Below, piece by piece: positions 61,895-64,000 of a stretch of 64,000 bases of DNA. The translations under genes and the position numbers were made by a program. The notes under the pieces are model-generated. The model was given only the letters and a program-made list of their open reading frames with translations. It was not told the DNA's origin and searched no databases. Position 1 is the first letter of the stretch, and each line of letters opens with the position of its first letter. The stretch is from the NCBI RefSeq assembly GCF_015356825.1, contig NZ_JAACYW010000008.1, positions 33,864-97,863 of the forward strand, written 5' to 3'. The DNA comes from Catenulispora rubra. Lineage in GTDB: Bacteria; Actinomycetota; Actinomycetes; Streptomycetales; Catenulisporaceae.

Positions 61895-62895
61895 CCAGAT
61901 ACCTCAGGCGCCAGCGCGCCGCCACCGCCGAGAACGCCCCTGATGAGAAGCCGTCCAGACGTCGCCTCCGAAAGCGGTACGGCATCGCGGCAGCGCTGAT
62001 CCTCACCGCCGCCGCGATTCCCGCAGCGACCATCGCCGCCTCCGCCGGAACCACACCGTCGGACTCGAGAGACATCCTGGTCCCCGACCAGGGAGCGCTT
62101 CTCGGCCACTACTACGGCGCGGGCACCATTGCCGACACCGACGCGCGCATCGGGCGCAAGCCGGCAGTCCACCTCACGTACTACAACTGGGCCGACGACT
62201 GGATGGCGGCACCGGCCACCACCGCCGACTTCGCCGACGGACGGATCCCGCTGGTCAACTGGGAGCCGTTCGGCATCAACTTCGACGACATCGTCAGCGG
62301 CAGCCTGGACGCCACCATCCAGGCCCGCGCCACCGCCGCGGCCCAGTCCGGCAAGAAGTTCTTCCTCGACTTCGCCGCCGAGATGAACGAGGACGAGGGC
62401 TGGGGCGGCCACGACCCGGCGAAGTTCATCGCCGCGTGGCGCCACATCCACGACATCTTCACCGCGGCCGGCGCCACGAACGTCGTCTGGGCCTGGTGCC
62501 CCAACGTCACCGACAGCTCCGGCGCCCCGGCGGCGATGGACTACTACCCCGGCGACGACTACGTCGACTGGACCGGCGTCGACGGATACAACTGGGGCAC
62601 CTCCGCCGCGGGCTTCACGTGGCAGAGCTTCAACGACGTGTTCGCCACCATCTACCCGCAGCTCGCCGCGAAGGGCAAGCCGATCATCATCGGCGAGATG
62701 GCCTCCGACGAGGTCGGCGGCAGCAAGGCGCAGTGGATCGACGACATAGTCCCGACGCTGAAGAACAACTACCCGCAGATCAAGGCCTTCGTCTGGTTCG
62801 ACATCGACAAGGAGAGGCACTGGCAGATCAACTCCTCGCCGGAGTCGCTCGCGGCCTACCAGCGCATGGCGCAGGACCCGTATCTCAATCCGTGA
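61891..62895 (+). CDS. Secreted GH26-like endo-glycanase
   Basis: A 334-residue protein starting at GTG 61891, which overlaps the kinase stop (GTGA). A basic N-terminus leads to a membrane or signal helix (YGIAAALILTAAAIPAATIA). The barrel has acid/base Glu164 in DFAAEMNEDEGWGG and nucleophile Glu269 in PIIIGEMASDE, as in GH26. Family members cut beta-mannan or mixed-linkage glucans. The enzyme is probably switched on or off with the two-component system just upstream. Confidence 0.8.
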   Translation: MTRYLRRQRAATAENAPDEKPSRRRLRKRYGIAAALILTAAAIPAATIAASAGTTPSDSRDILVPDQGALLGHYYGAGTIADTDARIGRKPAVHLTYYNWADDWMAAPATTADFADGRIPLVNWEPFGINFDDIVSGSLDATIQARATAAAQSGKKFFLDFAAEMNEDEGWGGHDPAKFIAAWRHIHDIFTAAGATNVVWAWCPNVTDSSGAPAAMDYYPGDDYVDWTGVDGYNWGTSAAGFTWQSFNDVFATIYPQLAAKGKPIIIGEMASDEVGGSKAQWIDDIVPTLKNNYPQIKAFVWFDIDKERHWQINSSPESLAAYQRMAQDPYLNP

Positions 62896-62925
62896 CGTGA
62901 CGTTTTTGCGCGGGGGTAGGCACAG

Positions 62926-62960
62926 GGACAGGGCCCGGGCCCGGCGGCCGGGCCCTGTCC
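62926..62960. terminator. Hairpin after the GH26 gene
   Basis: A 12-bp stem GGACAGGGCCCG / CGGGCCCTGTCC with an 11-base loop, between the GH26 gene and the convergent G1 peptidase gene. Confidence 0.75.
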
Positions 62961-62962
62961 TC

Positions 62963-63019
62963 CGCGTCACCGCGTCACCGCATCAGCGCATCAGCGCATC
63001 AGCGGTCGCAGCGCATCAG
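62963..63019. repeat. Short 8-bp tandem repeats at the peptidase gene end
   Basis: Units GCGTCACC (twice) and GCATCAGC (three times) run in tandem, then GGTCGCAGC and a last GCATCAGG at the end of the peptidase gene. The related units look like slippage followed by divergence. The last copy overlaps the peptidase stop codon. Confidence 0.75.
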
Positions 63020-63759
63020 GAATGCAGCCAGCTCAGCTTGAACGTACCGCCGGACAGCGACGAGTTCCTCGTCAGCGGGGTGTTGCCGCGCTCGATGTCG
63101 GTCGAGTTGACCGTGCCGGCGCTCGCCAGGGGCTTGCCGTTGGCGGTAAGGCTGGTGAAGGTCACCGAGCCGAAGGGTGCGACCGGCTGGATGCCGTTGC
63201 CCAGGTCCTCCACGATCGCCTCGGCCGAGGAGAGCTGGTCGCTGCCGGTCTCGTGGAACGTCTTCGACCAGCCCCGGGTGGTGTCCTTCTCGGTCAGGGT
63301 CCAGGAGCTGCCGCTCACCGACACCGAGGCGGTGATGTGGTCGCCGGCCCTGACGGTCTCGGTGAAGTAGATGGAGTCCGCCGGGTACATCTCCACCCAC
63401 GGGTAGTAGGCGGCCACCCCGTTCTCGCAGTCCTGGTCGAAACCGATCTGCTCGACCGTGTCGGAATTGAAGCCGTCGATGCCGATCCACGGCGAGACCG
63501 AGCTGTTCGGGACCGACGAGCAGTTGAGCGTGGGCACCGTCCACGACCCGCTGATCGACGTGAAGCGCGCGCCGGTGTCCGCGTAGCCGCCCCAGATCTG
63601 GTCCGAGTGCCGGACGTGGTCGTAGTGCGGGAAGCTCGCGGCGCCCGTGGCAGGGGACGCCTCGGCGGCCAAGGCGGGATCGGCCAGGGTCGCGGCGAGC
63701 ACCACCGAGCCGGCGGCGGCCAGACAGGCCAGGCCGACCCGGTATCCGGGTATTGCCAT
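63016..63759 (-). CDS. G1-family glutamic endopeptidase (eqolisin-like)
   Basis: A 247-residue exported protein starting at ATG 63759 with AAAGGA upstream; signal peptide about 1-32 (LACLAAAGSVVLAATL). The beta-sandwich shows FTSISGSWTVPT, WIGIDGFNSDTVEQIGFDQD with the catalytic Gln, and SSAEAIVED with the catalytic Glu, as in G1 peptidases. These enzymes cut proteins under acid conditions. Bacterial members are rare outside acidophiles and some actinomycetes. It is transcribed from a strong promoter about 175 bases upstream. Confidence 0.85.
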   Translation of the reverse strand: MAIPGYRVGLACLAAAGSVVLAATLADPALAAEASPATGAASFPHYDHVRHSDQIWGGYADTGARFTSISGSWTVPTLNCSSVPNSSVSPWIGIDGFNSDTVEQIGFDQDCENGVAAYYPWVEMYPADSIYFTETVRAGDHITASVSVSGSSWTLTEKDTTRGWSKTFHETGSDQLSSAEAIVEDLGNGIQPVAPFGSVTFTSLTANGKPLASAGTVNSTDIERGNTPLTRNSSLSGGTFKLSWLHS

Positions 63760-63935
63760 AGTGGTCCTTTCACGTGGCGATGGGCGGCCGTCCGGGTTCC
63801 GGGCGAACCACCGTGAAGGCAGGCGGGAGCCGGGCACGAAGCCAGGCGGTATGGCACGGGCAGGTGCAGGGGTGGCAGGGCGCCCCCCTCCGGGCGCCGT
63901 CTGGCGAATACGTCGGACATCATCCGATTTCTCGG
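63760..63935. other. Leader and intergenic region of the G1 peptidase gene
   Basis: No gene is recognised. It is the 5' leader of the peptidase gene. No further structure is clear in this stretch. Confidence 0.5.
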
Positions 63936-63964
63936 AAAATAGAAGCGTGTTCGTACCCTGTCAA
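63936..63964 (-). promoter_or_regulatory. Sigma70-type promoter for the G1 peptidase gene
   Basis: On the - strand TTGACA (63964-63959), exactly 17 bases, then TATTTT (63941-63936). This is the best consensus promoter in the window. The leader to the ATG at 63759 is about 170 bases. Confidence 0.75.
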
Positions 63965-64000
63965 GGCATACCGAGAAGACCGGCGCTGCTGGCCTGTGTG

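Overview
The window is chromosomal DNA from a high-GC actinomycete. The evidence is the G/C-rich third codon positions, GTG and TTG starts, many GTGA/ATGA stop-start overlaps, SigE-family sigma factor, MbtH protein, ROK, CGNR and HutC-type regulators, and many secreted CBM-bearing glycanases. The genus cannot be fixed from the sequence; a Catenulispora- or Streptomyces-like soil actinomycete fits best.

Region 1 (1-17.9 kb, + strand) is a hybrid biosynthetic operon whose left end lies outside the window. In order it holds a lantibiotic-dehydratase-like (LanB) protein that ends without an elimination domain, one PKS module with the unusual order KS-AT-KR-DH-ACP, an MbtH protein, an ATP-grasp ligase, an NRPS module (C-A-PCP), and a second NRPS module (C-A-PCP) fused to a thioesterase and a complete MFS exporter. 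The second A domain reads as serine-specific. The thioesterase has cysteine in place of the usual nucleophilic serine. The genes overlap or nearly touch, so they are probably translated together. The likely product is a reduced or dehydrated acyl chain joined to two residues, the last serine, with extra amide or aminoacyl tailoring, released by the Cys-TE and exported by the fused transporter.

Region 2 (18-23.8 kb) holds small genes, a QorB-like reductase with a secreted propeller protein, and debris: truncated pieces of a PQQ-type propeller, a LuxR/ATPase regulator and a secreted protein. An 860-base gene-free stretch follows.

Region 3 (23.8-34.9 kb) has a PrsW-type intramembrane protease coupled to a low-complexity protein, then a ROK repressor next to three secreted carbohydrate-active proteins (FN3/CBM32 protein, GH64 beta-1,3-glucanase with CBM32, and a beta-propeller with two malectin domains). 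A shared 12-bp sequence in front of the ROK gene and in the divergent promoter region suggests the ROK regulon.

Region 4 (34.9-50.8 kb) is mostly regulator-enzyme pairs for redox, electrophile or small-molecule stress (CGNR, MerR, TetR and MarR regulators beside NTF2-like, ABM, MBL-fold, epoxide-hydrolase and quinone-reductase enzymes). Among them sit a SigE-family sigma factor with its membrane partner, an MFS transporter with a propeller protein, and a secreted acid phosphatase-CBM32-chitosanase fusion whose chitosanase has lost its catalytic residues.

Region 5 (50.8-64 kb) is a glycan uptake and degradation block: ABC importer, GH4 phospho-glycosidase and BadF-type sugar kinase, divergent from a GntR/HutC regulator, two GH18 enzymes, and a two-component system translationally coupled to a GH26 enzyme, ending with a G1 glutamic endopeptidase. 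Together, GH64, GH18, GH26, chitosan-binding and malectin modules suggest feeding on, or attack of, fungal cell walls (inference).

Convergent gene ends are marked by strong perfect hairpins (for example 19598, 28591, 34896, 37501, 50836). No rRNA, tRNA, CRISPR array, intact insertion sequence or replication origin was seen.
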